59,003 bases of DNA from Coriobacteriia bacterium (GCA_009778715.1 WRFR01000007.1:1-59003); one strand, 5' to 3'; positions 26,860 to 34,964 are shown, numbered from the stretch's first letter. The notes: a model not told the origin generated them from the sequence alone. Translations and numbers: made by a program.

Positions 26860-27264
26860 TTATTCGCCGTAGCGCTTCCAGAACTCTGCGGGAGTAATAA
26901 TTGGGTATTTCTGCGCCAACGCAAGCAGATCCTTATCCCCAGTAATCAGGTAATCTGCCTCAGAAGCAAGCAATGTTCCCAGTACCGGGAGGTCATTTCT
27001 GTCGCGCACCTCTTTGGCCGATACCTTGACAGGTTCTACAACAAGCGCCAGAAACAGAAACAGATCCGCGAGCTCTCTGATCTCTGCAACTGTTAATGTG
27101 CAGCGTGAGAGACGGGGAAGAACACGTTGCATCTCATCAAGGATGTAGCGTGAGAGCGCGACATCAAGCCTGCCCGCACGCCAGGCAGTGACGATGTGTC
27201 CGGGAGTGCTTGCGGGGTACACGACGCCAGACACAAGCACATTGGTATCAAGTACGACGCGCAT
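26860..27264 (-). CDS. PIN-domain ribonuclease toxin (COG1569-like), second copy
   Basis: The product has 134 residues: MRVVLDTNVLVSGVVYPAST at the start (first Asp), ILDEMQRVLPRL (Glu in the middle), RDRNDLPVLGTLLASEADYL and ITGDKDLLAL (late Asp residues). The order of acidic residues is that of active PIN nucleases. Its ATG overlaps the stop of the upstream Phd-like antitoxin by one base (TAATG). It is related in fold to the PIN protein at 10.7 kb but paired with a different type of antitoxin. Confidence 0.88.
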   Translation of the reverse strand: MRVVLDTNVLVSGVVYPASTPGHIVTAWRAGRLDVALSRYILDEMQRVLPRLSRCTLTVAEIRELADLFLFLALVVEPVKVSAKEVRDRNDLPVLGTLLASEADYLITGDKDLLALAQKYPIITPAEFWKRYGE

Positions 27265-27551
27265 TAAGAAGCTTTCTTACGCGAAATGGCACGCTCTTCT
27301 GACACAAGCGCGTCGATCTCAGCTAGTCCTTGCTCCTCATCGACCAAAGCGTAGTCATTGGCAAGGTGTCCAGTTAACTCGTCAAAACGCTCCCTCATCA
27401 GGCGGATACGAGCAAAAAGATCCCCATCAATGAGTGCGGCTACAGATTTTCCGTCTTTTTTGATCAGGATACTGTCGTTGCGGTATTGTACCTGCGAAAG
27501 CATCTCTCCCAGATTCTGCCGGAACTTAACGGCGCTTACTTCTGTGACCAT
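27264..27551 (-). CDS. Phd/YefM-family antitoxin
   Basis: The product has 95 residues. The N-terminus has the Phd/YefM DNA-binding form (VTEVSAVKFRQNLGEMLSQV, then DSILIKKDGKSVAALID), and the C-terminal half is charged and helical, as needed to block the toxin. The start has GAGG 7 bases upstream. It should repress its own promoter through the palindrome at 27583-27605. Confidence 0.86.
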   Translation of the reverse strand: MVTEVSAVKFRQNLGEMLSQVQYRNDSILIKKDGKSVAALIDGDLFARIRLMRERFDELTGHLANDYALVDEEQGLAEIDALVSEERAISRKKAS

Positions 27552-27582
27552 TTTGCTGCCTCACTTACTCGTTACTGATATC

Positions 27583-27606
27583 ATAATGATCATATCAATC
27601 ATTATA
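27583..27606 (-). promoter_or_regulatory. Phd/PIN promoter-operator
   Basis: A perfect 8-bp inverted repeat, ATAATGAT (27583-27590) and ATCATTAT (27598-27605) with a 7-base spacer, overlaps a minus-strand TATAAT at 27601-27606, 50 bases before the antitoxin start. Overlap of -10 and palindrome fits autorepression by the antitoxin. No clear -35. Confidence 0.65.
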
Positions 27607-27694
27607 CTATCATACCATGAAGTAGCAGGGGGAGCATTCTTTGGCGCCTCGCAGCCTGCGCATGAGTTGCGGTTCACTGCAAACAGGCGCGTTG

Positions 27695-29569
27695 CTACTC
27701 CACGGTGACGGATTTGGCCAGATTGCGCGGCATGTCGGGGTTGTAGCCCCGTTGCTTTGTCACGTAGTAGGCCAGCAACTGCAACGGAACAACCGCCACG
27801 ATCGGCGAGAGCAACTCGCTGGCGCGGGGCACGTAGAGCACGTGGTCGGCGAGCGCCGCCAGGGCCTCGTCGCCCTCGGTCCCTACCAGCAGGACGCGCG
27901 CATTGCGGGCGCGGGTCTCCTGCACATTGCTGAGCACCTTGTCATGCGTGGCGCTGTCAGTCGCGACGGCCACGACCGGCACCTGCCCTGTGATCAACGC
28001 GATCGGCCCGTGCTTCATCTCGCCTGCCGGGTAGGCCTCGGCATGGATGTAGCTGATCTCTTTGAGTTTGAGCGCGCCCTCCATAGCCACAGGTACGCCG
28101 ATGCCGCGCCCCAGAAACAGCGCATCCTGTGCGCCAGCAAACAGGCCAGCCGCCGCGATGATGTCGTCAGTGTCGGCGAGCAGGCGCTCAAGGAGGTCCG
28201 GCACCCGGGACAACTCGGCAAAGGCCGCCTCGATCTCTGGCTGCGGCAGGGCGCCGCGCACCTGCGCCAGTTTCAACGCGAGCACGGTCAGCGCAGCGAT
28301 CTGCGTTGTGAAAGTTTTGGTCGCCGCCACGCCGATCTCCAGGCCGGCCGCCGTCAACAGGATGCCGTCGGCCTCGCGCGTGATGCGCGAGCCGCGCACG
28401 TTGGTGATGCCGATGACCTTGGCGCCCTTGGCGTGGGCCTCGGTCACGCCGGCCATCGTATCGGTGGTCTCGCCGCTTTGCGTGATAGCCACGATAAGCG
28501 TATGCGCGTCGACCAGCGGCTGGCCGTAGCGAAACTCGCTTGACGCGACCACCTCGACCGGGAGCTGCGCCCAACGCTCGATGAGTGTCTTCGCGATGAC
28601 GCCCGCGTGATAGCTGGTGCCGCAGGCAATGATGTAGACGCGCCTCAGCGCGCGGATCTCGTCATCGCTCAGCATCAGCTCTGAGAGTTGGATAGTCCCA
28701 TCTGCCCCGCAGCGCCCCTCCAGGGTCCGGCGCAGGGCACGCGGCTGCTCGAAGATCTCCTTGAGCATGAAGTCCTCATAGTCGCCCTTCTCCGCGTCGG
28801 CGAGGTCCCACTCGACTTCCATGCGCTCCGGCTCCTGGCACTCGAGCGAGAGGTTGCAGATCTCAAGCCGGTCCGCATGGACCAGGGCCAGCTCATCGTC
28901 GTGCAATATGATGACCTCGCGCGTGTATTCGAGCACCGCCGGGATATCAGAGGCAATGATGTTCTCGCCGTCGCCGCGCCCGATGATGAGCGGGCTGTCC
29001 TTGCGCGTCGCGATGAGCACGTCGGGAAAGTCCGCGTGCGTGATGATGAGCGCATAGGCGCCGTCCAGGCGCATGACGGCTTGCGCGACCGCCTGCAGAA
29101 AACTTTCTTCGGTGGGCTGGGTCGCCTTGTCAAGGTAGTGCTCGATGAGGTGAGCGACGGTTTCTGTATCAGTAGCCGAGACAAAGGTATGTCCGTGAGC
29201 CTGGAGCTGCTCGCGCAGCTCTGCGTAGTTCTCGATAATGCCGTTGTGGACGACGCCGAGCTTGCCCGTGCAGTCCAGCTGCGGGTGCGCGTTGACCTCA
29301 TTGGGCGCGCCATGGGTCGCCCAACGCGTGTGGCCGATGCCCGTCGTGCCCTGCACCGGATCTGCCGCGAGCAACTGCCGCAGGTTCTCAAGCTTGCCTT
29401 CGGTCTTGCGCACGTGCAGGCCGCGAGGCGCCAAATCGCTCGCGTCCGCGTCTACGTCACAGACCGCCACTCCGGCACTGTCGTAGCCCCGGTACTCAAG
29501 GCGGGCCAGGCCGCCCATCAACACCTCTGCCGCCTGGCGCGGTCCTACATACCCGACGATTCCGCACAT
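27695..29569 (-). CDS. glmS: Glutamine-fructose-6-phosphate aminotransferase (isomerizing)
   Basis: The product has 624 residues. The N-terminal nucleophile Cys2 opens the glutaminase domain (MCGIVGYVG), with GIGHTRWATHGAPNEVNAHP and the YDSAGVAV motif. Two SIS domains follow (IIACGTSYHAGVIAKTLIER; SQSGETTDTMAGV; VPVAMEGALKLKEISYIHAE), ending with NLAKSVTVE. It makes glucosamine-6-phosphate for peptidoglycan. A MobA-like nucleotidyltransferase gene ends 2 bp before its start. Confidence 0.97.
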   Translation of the reverse strand: MCGIVGYVGPRQAAEVLMGGLARLEYRGYDSAGVAVCDVDADASDLAPRGLHVRKTEGKLENLRQLLAADPVQGTTGIGHTRWATHGAPNEVNAHPQLDCTGKLGVVHNGIIENYAELREQLQAHGHTFVSATDTETVAHLIEHYLDKATQPTEESFLQAVAQAVMRLDGAYALIITHADFPDVLIATRKDSPLIIGRGDGENIIASDIPAVLEYTREVIILHDDELALVHADRLEICNLSLECQEPERMEVEWDLADAEKGDYEDFMLKEIFEQPRALRRTLEGRCGADGTIQLSELMLSDDEIRALRRVYIIACGTSYHAGVIAKTLIERWAQLPVEVVASSEFRYGQPLVDAHTLIVAITQSGETTDTMAGVTEAHAKGAKVIGITNVRGSRITREADGILLTAAGLEIGVAATKTFTTQIAALTVLALKLAQVRGALPQPEIEAAFAELSRVPDLLERLLADTDDIIAAAGLFAGAQDALFLGRGIGVPVAMEGALKLKEISYIHAEAYPAGEMKHGPIALITGQVPVVAVATDSATHDKVLSNVQETRARNARVLLVGTEGDEALAALADHVLYVPRASELLSPIVAVVPLQLLAYYVTKQRGYNPDMPRNLAKSVTVE

Positions 29570-29571
29570 AG

Positions 29572-30393
29572 TTAGCTCCCCAAAATGCTCTCGACTGGCG
29601 CGATGTCGGCAGGTTTGTCCACGTCAGCGCCGATACTCGCATAATGCGTGTAGATCGCCGCGCAGGGAGCGTCCATAATATGAGAGAGCCTTTTTTCTAC
29701 GTCCACCGGCTCAAGGCGCCCGCTCAAAAGCTTGATCGCAAACGCCGGGCCAATCAGCTGCAGCATCTTGACCGGGCTTTTGCGGGTTTCGAACAGCTGT
29801 TGGGTAAGGTCATGGAGCGGCGCGTAGAGGCGCGGATCGCCCAGCATCACGTTACCACCGGTGTAGCGCCCGGACTTCAGCTTGAAAAACGTCCGCACGC
29901 TGTCGGGGAATTGTTCTGTCATGTCGGCCTCGGAGATGAGCGGGTAGCACACCGCCACTTTACGCGCGAGGGTCTGGGCCACCAGGTCATCGACGGCTTC
30001 CGGCGTCAGGGCCGGGATGTCTCCCGTCACGCCCACCAGTTGAAGATCCTTGGGGAGCGCGCCGATGCCAGCCCCCAGGTTCTCAGAGAAACTGCCGTCA
30101 TAGACAACCACCGCATCGACCAGCTTGGTCCAGTCGCCCAGGTCTTTATCAGTTGGAACCACGACCGCGATCTTGCGGATAGACTTCGCCTCACGCAGCG
30201 CAGCGGCAACCCATGCCACAAGCGGACGGCCGGCAACCGGGAACAAGCCTTTTGCAGGACACTGCGGATCAAGCGCTTCAGCGCTGCCGCCCGCCAGGAT
30301 GACAGCATCGACCTGCCCGCTCTCCTGTGAATTGCGAAGCGGATCGACCTCGGGCCCGGGAGAAGGGATCGGATTTTCCGAGGGAAGGCTCAT
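29572..30393 (-). CDS. MobA-like nucleotidyltransferase-fold protein
   Basis: The product is 273 residues from the ATG at 30393, whose ATGA overlaps the ispE stop and which has AGTAGG 6 bases upstream. The nucleotide-binding start AVILAGGSAEALDPQCPAKG with LFPVAGRPLVAWV fits the NTP-transferase (MobA/GlmU-like) fold, and a GDIPALTP motif supplies the metal-binding Asp. The second half (TGGNVMLGDPRLYAPLHDLT) is typical of stand-alone members of unknown substrate. Its place between ispE and glmS suggests sugar- or polyol-nucleotide synthesis for the envelope. GlmU is not a match: no hexapeptide-repeat acetyltransferase part is present. Confidence 0.8.
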   Translation of the reverse strand: MSLPSENPIPSPGPEVDPLRNSQESGQVDAVILAGGSAEALDPQCPAKGLFPVAGRPLVAWVAAALREAKSIRKIAVVVPTDKDLGDWTKLVDAVVVYDGSFSENLGAGIGALPKDLQLVGVTGDIPALTPEAVDDLVAQTLARKVAVCYPLISEADMTEQFPDSVRTFFKLKSGRYTGGNVMLGDPRLYAPLHDLTQQLFETRKSPVKMLQLIGPAFAIKLLSGRLEPVDVEKRLSHIMDAPCAAIYTHYASIGADVDKPADIAPVESILGS

Positions 30394-31343
30394 TTCCAAC
30401 CTACTTTCTGATCAGGGGCAATCTGCCCTGAAAGCATACTTGTACTGCCGGCCAGCTCAGTCGCGCAGGCAGACAGGCCAGCGTCGCGCGCGTCGCGCGC
30501 GAGCGTATCGCGCCCGTCCGGAGAGGCACAGAGAGCAAAACTCGCGCCGCCCGAACCTGAAAGCGCTGCCGCCAAAGACTGAGGGGCGCCATCCAAAAAC
30601 TCAAAGACCTTGCGCGCCGCAGGGCTGACCGAAAACGCCGCAGCACTAAGATTATTGTAAAGGTGTGAGGCTACCTGCTCAATATCGGCACATTTCAACG
30701 CACTGGCCAGGGCCGCCTCACCAGCAGTATCGACCGGCGCCAGATGCTGGTCGAAGGCACGATAGACCTCCGGTGTCGACACGGGAGCAGCCGGGTCCCA
30801 GGCAACAACCACCGGCAGTCCCGCAGCCGGACGCAACGCCGCGCGCAGCTCGTCGCCTGCGCCGCCCATCAGGCAGGCAGCGCTTTTTGCCAGGAAGAAC
30901 GCGACGTCAGCGCCGAGGCTGGCCGCAAGTGATGACAAAAGGGGGTCAGGCACCGTTTTGTCAGCGCGCGCCAGCAGCAGCAACACAGCCGCCGCATCCG
31001 CCGAGCCGCCGGCCAGGCCGGCGCCCAAAGGAATGTGCTTCTCGATGTGGATGTGGATGGCGGGGAGCTCACGCCCGGTGGACTTTGCAAACGCCTGGGC
31101 AGCTCGCCAGGCCAGGTTCTCAGACAGCGGCAAATCTTCCACGCCAGGGCCGGTGCAGCTCAGGCCAAAACGCCCGTCTTGCGCGGACCCCCAGCTGACC
31201 TCATCAGCCAGCTCGATCAGGTGAAACACACTGGACAGCTCATGATAAGGAGAAGCGACCCGCTGGCCTGGATCCGAAGACCCCGACAGCGGGCGCACAT
31301 TCAGTGTGAGGTTAATCTTCGCGCGGGCGCGGATAAAGCTCAC
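30390..31343 (-). CDS. ispE: 4-diphosphocytidyl-2-C-methyl-D-erythritol kinase
   Basis: The product has 317 residues. GHMP-kinase motifs are present: ARAKINLTLNV at the start, PLGAGLAGGSADAAAVLLLL (105-124) and, near the end, AALSGSGGASFAL. It phosphorylates CDP-methylerythritol in the non-mevalonate isoprenoid pathway. It overlaps veg by 4 bases upstream and the nucleotidyltransferase by 4 bases downstream. Residues 127-137 are encoded by a copy of the dispersed palindrome found elsewhere in intergenic DNA; total length there is close to that of other IspE proteins, so function is probably kept. Confidence 0.95.
   Translation of the reverse strand: MSFIRARAKINLTLNVRPLSGSSDPGQRVASPYHELSSVFHLIELADEVSWGSAQDGRFGLSCTGPGVEDLPLSENLAWRAAQAFAKSTGRELPAIHIHIEKHIPLGAGLAGGSADAAAVLLLLARADKTVPDPLLSSLAASLGADVAFFLAKSAACLMGGAGDELRAALRPAAGLPVVVAWDPAAPVSTPEVYRAFDQHLAPVDTAGEAALASALKCADIEQVASHLYNNLSAAAFSVSPAARKVFEFLDGAPQSLAAALSGSGGASFALCASPDGRDTLARDARDAGLSACATELAGSTSMLSGQIAPDQKVGWK
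30933..30963. repeat. Dispersed TGACA...TGTCA palindrome inside ispE, copy b
   Basis: Ends are TGACAAAA and TTTTGTCA, and the core is GGGGTCAGGCACC, differing from the intergenic copies at 35.7 and 40.2 kb at a single base. It lies wholly within the ispE frame and is read as ADKTVPDPLLS. This is the only coding copy that is nearly perfect. Confidence 0.85.
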
Positions 31344-31633
31344 CCGGTAAACGTGATCCAGGGAAAGATCGGTTCTTCCGTCTGGGTAGCGATCAACTCG
31401 ACCGATCCGGTCAGAATATCAACATACTGGTAGGATACCCGCCCCCGGCGCGAGCGTTTCTCAAACACCTCGATCACGAACAGCGACGGATAGCACTGCA
31501 GAATCATGCCCTCGCGCTCGACCACTTTCGAGCGACCCATGTTTGCGCGGACTTTAACTGTTTCGCCCTGGCGGTCTTCAAGCATCTCGCGAATGTGACC
31601 GATCGTTTGTACTGGTTGTTGCATACTTTCCAT
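31340..31633 (-). CDS. veg: Veg family protein
   Basis: The product has 97 residues, or 94 if the second ATG is used. Matches to Veg include TIGHIREMLEDRQGETVKVR, ANMGRSKVVEREGMI and LFVIEVFEKR followed by VSYQYVDILTGSVEL. Veg influences biofilm formation in Bacillus, and its gene usually stands beside ispE, as here; the stop overlaps the ispE start (ATGA). A minus-strand TATAAT lies at 31682-31687, about 50 bases before the start. Confidence 0.9.
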   Translation of the reverse strand: MESMQQPVQTIGHIREMLEDRQGETVKVRANMGRSKVVEREGMILQCYPSLFVIEVFEKRSRRGRVSYQYVDILTGSVELIATQTEEPIFPWITFTG

Positions 31634-31681
31634 GTGTTTTTACCTTTTGATCTTATATGAAGCCGATAGCTCGCCCAATTG

Positions 31682-31687
31682 ATTATA
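31682..31687 (-). promoter_or_regulatory. Probable -10 element of the veg-ispE operon
   Basis: A perfect TATAAT on the minus strand lies about 50 bases before the veg start and after a gene-free stretch. The -35 is weak (no better than CGTCAG). Transcription from here would cover veg, ispE, the nucleotidyltransferase and perhaps glmS, which are overlapping or nearly so. Confidence 0.45.
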
Positions 31688-31826
31688 GCATGGATGCCTC
31701 CCCTCTGACGCCCCGGATTTGACGGGAACCGCCAATGGGTTGAGTGAAAATCCGCGCACTGGAACTCCCGATGCTAAGCCCTGCTGAAACCCTTGAGCTC
31801 AATTGAAAACCCCCGATTAGCCCTAC

Positions 31827-31861
31827 ATTAATTGGAGGTTATAGCAAAACCTCCAATTAAT
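31827..31861. terminator. Strong 14-bp hairpin between amidohydrolase and veg
   Basis: The arms ATTAATTGGAGGTT (31827-31840) and AACCTCCAATTAAT (31848-31861) are perfectly complementary with a 7-base loop. It lies 48 bp beyond the amidohydrolase stop on the side of veg, so for both flanking minus-strand genes it is upstream DNA of one and far upstream of the other. There is no U-tract, so a classic intrinsic terminator is not certain; it could be an operator or a palindromic repeat. Confidence 0.45.
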
Positions 31862-31908
31862 ACAATTAACTCCTATTCACTTATGTAGGCACTGAAGGGG
31901 GAGAAATC

Positions 31909-32703
31909 TTACAAAGCTTGGTGAAGGAGATCTTCTGCGTTGCCATGGAAGAGGGCCTCAATGTCTGCGCCGGAGAGCTCGTCGCGCGCCATGAAGAAGG
32001 CGATTTCCTGCGCCAAGTCGGTCCAGGGGCTGTCGGTACCGAAGAGGATCTTGTCCATGCCATGACTCAGCATGATGCGCAGCAGTTGGTCGGTGGGCAT
32101 CTCCCCCCTGCAATAAGCGGTATCGAAATAGACATCGCGCCCGATAAGGCGCTCTTCAACTTCATCCCACATGCGCCAGCCACCTAAGTGCGCCAGCACC
32201 ATCTTGATGCCCGGATAGGAGTCGAGCACCGTTGTGAATACCTCCGGCGAGCCGTGGCAGGTATGCGGTTGCACATCATCACCGGCATGGAAATAGCAGA
32301 TCAGACCAAAGTCCATCGCCGCGTCATAGATCGGCTGCATGCGAGGATCAAGCGGGCTGACGTCCTGGTAGTCGAAGTGCATCTTGAAACCAGGGAAACC
32401 GAGCTCCTTGTAGGTGGAGAGCAGCTTGTAGGCGTCCTCGACATCGGGATGTATCGCGCCAAACGGCAGAAAGTAGTGCCGGTCCTGGGAAAGCGCATAC
32501 TCGTTGATGGTCGCCACCTGCGAAGCCCTCGTCGCTACCGGGATCGTCCAGCTGCATGAAACGCCCACCTGCTGCATGCGCGTACGGGCAGCATCCAGCG
32601 TACCAGGGATCTGGGCGCCTCGCCCGGGGACCGTCAGCGCTTCGATCGCCCGTGGTTCCAGGGCATCAGGAAAAACATGAACGTGAGTATCGATGATCTT
32701 CAA
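31909..32703 (-). CDS. Amidohydrolase-family metal-dependent hydrolase
   Basis: The product has 264 residues. The N-terminal metal motif is DTHVHVF (H7, H9); further candidate ligands lie in ICYFHAGDDVQPHTCHG, VLAHLGGWRMW and the late Asp in ILFGTDSPWTD. This is the amidohydrolase-2 (TIM-barrel) pattern with FGTDSPW typical of decarboxylase- or TatD-like members. The substrate is unknown. It stands alone, downstream of relBE. Confidence 0.85.
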   Translation of the reverse strand: MKIIDTHVHVFPDALEPRAIEALTVPGRGAQIPGTLDAARTRMQQVGVSCSWTIPVATRASQVATINEYALSQDRHYFLPFGAIHPDVEDAYKLLSTYKELGFPGFKMHFDYQDVSPLDPRMQPIYDAAMDFGLICYFHAGDDVQPHTCHGSPEVFTTVLDSYPGIKMVLAHLGGWRMWDEVEERLIGRDVYFDTAYCRGEMPTDQLLRIMLSHGMDKILFGTDSPWTDLAQEIAFFMARDELSGADIEALFHGNAEDLLHQAL

Positions 32704-32727
32704 ACTAACGGGCCTTCTTTTTTGTTG

Positions 32728-32991
32728 CTAGTCATACACCTTATCGCGATTATCTACATCGAGGACATATATGATCAGATCTCTATCCTGAATATCGCAG
32801 ATGATACGGATGTTGGTCCATCGATAGCACCAGAACCCTCGCAGGTTACCTTTAAGCGCATGGCCTCTCGACCGCGCGTCCTCAAGTTGGGCCACTTCTT
32901 CCAGGTAGTCAAGGATCTTATGCGCGACGGAAGGATCGAACTTCTTGAGTTGCTTTTTTGCGACAGCGTCAAACCTAATCTGATGCGCCAA
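32728..32991 (-). CDS. relE: RelE-family mRNA interferase toxin
   Basis: The product has 87 residues and starts at a TTG (32991), which has AAGGAAGAG just upstream and lies inside the end of relB (17-bp overlap). The RelE fold is seen in IRFDAVAKKQLKKFDPSVAH, LKGNLRGFWCYRWTNIRIIC and DLIIYVLDVDNRDKVYD, with the conserved basic residues that cleave ribosome-bound mRNA. The order antitoxin then toxin is that of relBE. Confidence 0.9.
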   Translation of the reverse strand: MAHQIRFDAVAKKQLKKFDPSVAHKILDYLEEVAQLEDARSRGHALKGNLRGFWCYRWTNIRIICDIQDRDLIIYVLDVDNRDKVYD

Positions 32992-33202
32992 GGCTCTTCC
33001 TTACCTCCTCAAGCGTATAGGTCTCGGCCTCACCAGAACGAACCTTCTCCGCCCTACGCAAAAGATCATACTCCCACTCAAGATCAGGGAGTGATTTTTC
33101 TATTGCTTTGCGCAGATAAAAAGCCCGGGTGCGACCCGTATCACGAGCAAGACGCGTAAGTCTTTCTTCAGTCTCTTTATCAAGGCGAATGGTTGTTGGC
33201 AT
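32975..33202 (-). CDS. relB: RelB-family ribbon-helix-helix antitoxin
   Basis: The product is 75 residues from the ATG at 33202 (AAAGGAGAGAAC upstream). The ribbon-helix-helix part is PTTIRLDKETEERLTRLARD followed by TGRTRAFYLRKAIEK; the tail YTLEEVRKSLGASD would bind the toxin. An 18-bp perfect palindrome lies 13 bp upstream. Confidence 0.9.
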   Translation of the reverse strand: MPTTIRLDKETEERLTRLARDTGRTRAFYLRKAIEKSLPDLEWEYDLLRRAEKVRSGEAETYTLEEVRKSLGASD

Positions 33203-33214
33203 GTTCTCTCCTTT

Positions 33215-33232
33215 ATGAATACGTGTATTCAT
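33215..33232. promoter_or_regulatory. relBE operator palindrome
   Basis: ATGAATACGTGTATTCAT is a perfect 18-bp palindrome, 13 bp upstream of the relB start codon and beside TAATAC on the minus strand. Ribbon-helix-helix antitoxins bind such symmetric sites, so this is the likely autorepression site. Confidence 0.75.
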
Positions 33233-33331
33233 TGTATTACATACTCTGGCAGAACGAAAGTACCACCATAAAAGTGACAAGAGTTGTGGGGGCTGCTCAC
33301 ATGGCAGGAAGACAGCACAAGCAAGCGTGAC

Positions 33332-33363
33332 AAAAAAATGAGAGGCACTTCGGTACCCCTCAT
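33332..33363 (-). terminator. Intrinsic terminator of tRNA-Arg
   Basis: On the minus strand, ATGAGGGGTAC and GTGCCTCTCAT pair over 11 positions (two G-U) around a CGAA loop and are followed by seven T residues. It lies 12 bp past the tRNA CCA end. Confidence 0.85.
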
Positions 33364-33375
33364 CTGCGGGTTTTT

Positions 33376-33452
33376 TGGTGCGCCCTACAGGATTCGAACC
33401 TGTGGCGTTCTGATTCGTAGTCAGACCCTCTATCCAGCTGAGGTAAGGGCGC
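33376..33452 (-). tRNA. tRNA-Arg(ACG)
   Basis: Read on the minus strand, GCGCCCT pairs with AGGGCGC to form the acceptor stem, with discriminator A and encoded CCA (33376-33378). The anticodon arm is CTGACTACGAATCAG, anticodon ACG, and the T arm is ACAGGTTCGAATCCTGT. It reads CGU/CGC/CGA after A34 is deaminated to inosine, which needs a TadA enzyme. It lies 37 bp after the histidine kinase stop and has its own terminator. Confidence 0.96.
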
Positions 33453-33488
33453 ACGCAGTCCGCTCAAACGCGGATTTCTATCGTAGCG

Positions 33489-34964
33489 CTAACGACGCTT
33501 AAAGGTCAAGGTGAAGGAAGCGCCGGCGGCGTCGCTTGCTGCCTCGATCGTGCCCTCGTGGCGATCGACTACCGACTTCACGATGGAAAGTCCAATGCCG
33601 TGCTTGCCGTCTGCTCCCTTACTGAAGCGCTCAAAAAGATGCGGTTGCACCTCCGGGTCAATTCCAGGGCCGTCATCGGCGACGATGACCTTGATCACCT
33701 CGCCCTCCTGTTTGCAGCTCAGGGTCACCTTGCTGCGCCCGTAGCGTAGCGCGTTCGATATCAGGTTGGAAAACGCGCGCTGCAGGGTCTTTTCATTGGC
33801 CCAGAGCATGACCGGCGCCTCATCAAAGTCGAAGACCAACTCTATTTGGTTACGCTCGGCCACCGCGCGTTGCTCGTCGGCGGCGGCAGACAGCAACTCG
33901 CGTAAGTCACACATCGCGGAGCGCTGGTCACCGGCGATGGTATCGATGCGCGAGACCGCCAGCAGGTCCTCGACCATCTCGCTCAACCGGTCAGTCTCAG
34001 ACAGAATCGTGCCGCTCGCCTTCTTCGCGTCCATGACGTCGTAGACGATGCCCTCGGCATAGCACTTGATGGACATAAGCGGCGTGCGCAATTCGTGGGA
34101 GGCGTTCTGGAAAAAGGTCTTCTGGTCCTTGTCGTAAGAGTCGAGCTGCACGGCGGCCTGGTTCATACTATGGGCCAGCGTCGCGAGCTCACGATCATGG
34201 AAGCTCTCCGTGCAGGGTGTGAAGTCGCCCTGGCCGATCCGCGCGGAGAACTCCGTAAGGTCAGCGAGCGGGCGCGTCATCCGCCGCGTGATGAAGAATG
34301 TGACAAGGAAGGTGATGATGATCGCGACCACCATGATCAGCATGAGGAACAAGTTGACGCTGGCGGCAAAGTTGGCGATGCCGGTCACATCCACGTAGAA
34401 CACCAGGTACTCGACAGCGCCTGAAGGGATAGCGGCTGCAGCGGTCGCCGTGTCTGTGCCCGCGACGCTCTCCAGCACCTTGCTCTGGACATAGAAGGTG
34501 CTGGCGCCCGCGCGCACTTTGTGGCCACCGAGCGTGGCTGGCTCCACATGATGGGCCCTGAGCGTTGCCACAATGGCGCGCGCTGTGCGGGCCTCTTGCG
34601 CCGAGACATTGCGGGGGAGCGTGACCTCGTAGTCGTCGTTCATCGTAAAGACCGCGGGATGAATGTTGAAGCGGCTGGCTGGCGCCTTGCTCAGGTCCGG
34701 GATCTGGATCCGAACGCCTTGCCCGTTAACGTCCTGGCCCTGTTGCTGCGGGAAGAAGTGCTGCTGCGCGACCGCGGCCGAGAGCTGAGCGGTGGCGGTT
34801 CGTCCGATGTAGTTGTCCATCAACACGTTAAAGATCGTCGTGATGCTGACAAAGACGACAAGGAACACTCCCAGGACCACGATCAAAAGCCGGGTCCGCA
34901 GGCTCATCAGGCGCCGGGGCTGGGGGTGGGGCCTGGGCTGGGGCTGGGTCCGGGGCCTAGGCAT
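33489..34964 (-). CDS. Membrane sensor histidine kinase
   Basis: The product is 491 residues from the ATG at 34964, with GAGG 6 bases upstream. After a Pro/Arg/Gln-rich start come membrane helix 1 (about 24-46), an extracytoplasmic sensor domain (47-200), helix 2 (about 203-226), HAMP, the phosphoacceptor H290 in ASHELRTPLMSIK, and the ATPase boxes NLISNALRYGRS, VADDGPGID and KHGIGLSIVKSVV. It overlaps the response regulator gene by 8 bp. The stimulus is unknown. Confidence 0.95.
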   Translation of the reverse strand: MPRPRTQPQPRPHPQPRRLMSLRTRLLIVVLGVFLVVFVSITTIFNVLMDNYIGRTATAQLSAAVAQQHFFPQQQGQDVNGQGVRIQIPDLSKAPASRFNIHPAVFTMNDDYEVTLPRNVSAQEARTARAIVATLRAHHVEPATLGGHKVRAGASTFYVQSKVLESVAGTDTATAAAAIPSGAVEYLVFYVDVTGIANFAASVNLFLMLIMVVAIIITFLVTFFITRRMTRPLADLTEFSARIGQGDFTPCTESFHDRELATLAHSMNQAAVQLDSYDKDQKTFFQNASHELRTPLMSIKCYAEGIVYDVMDAKKASGTILSETDRLSEMVEDLLAVSRIDTIAGDQRSAMCDLRELLSAAADEQRAVAERNQIELVFDFDEAPVMLWANEKTLQRAFSNLISNALRYGRSKVTLSCKQEGEVIKVIVADDGPGIDPEVQPHLFERFSKGADGKHGIGLSIVKSVVDRHEGTIEAASDAAGASFTLTFKRR

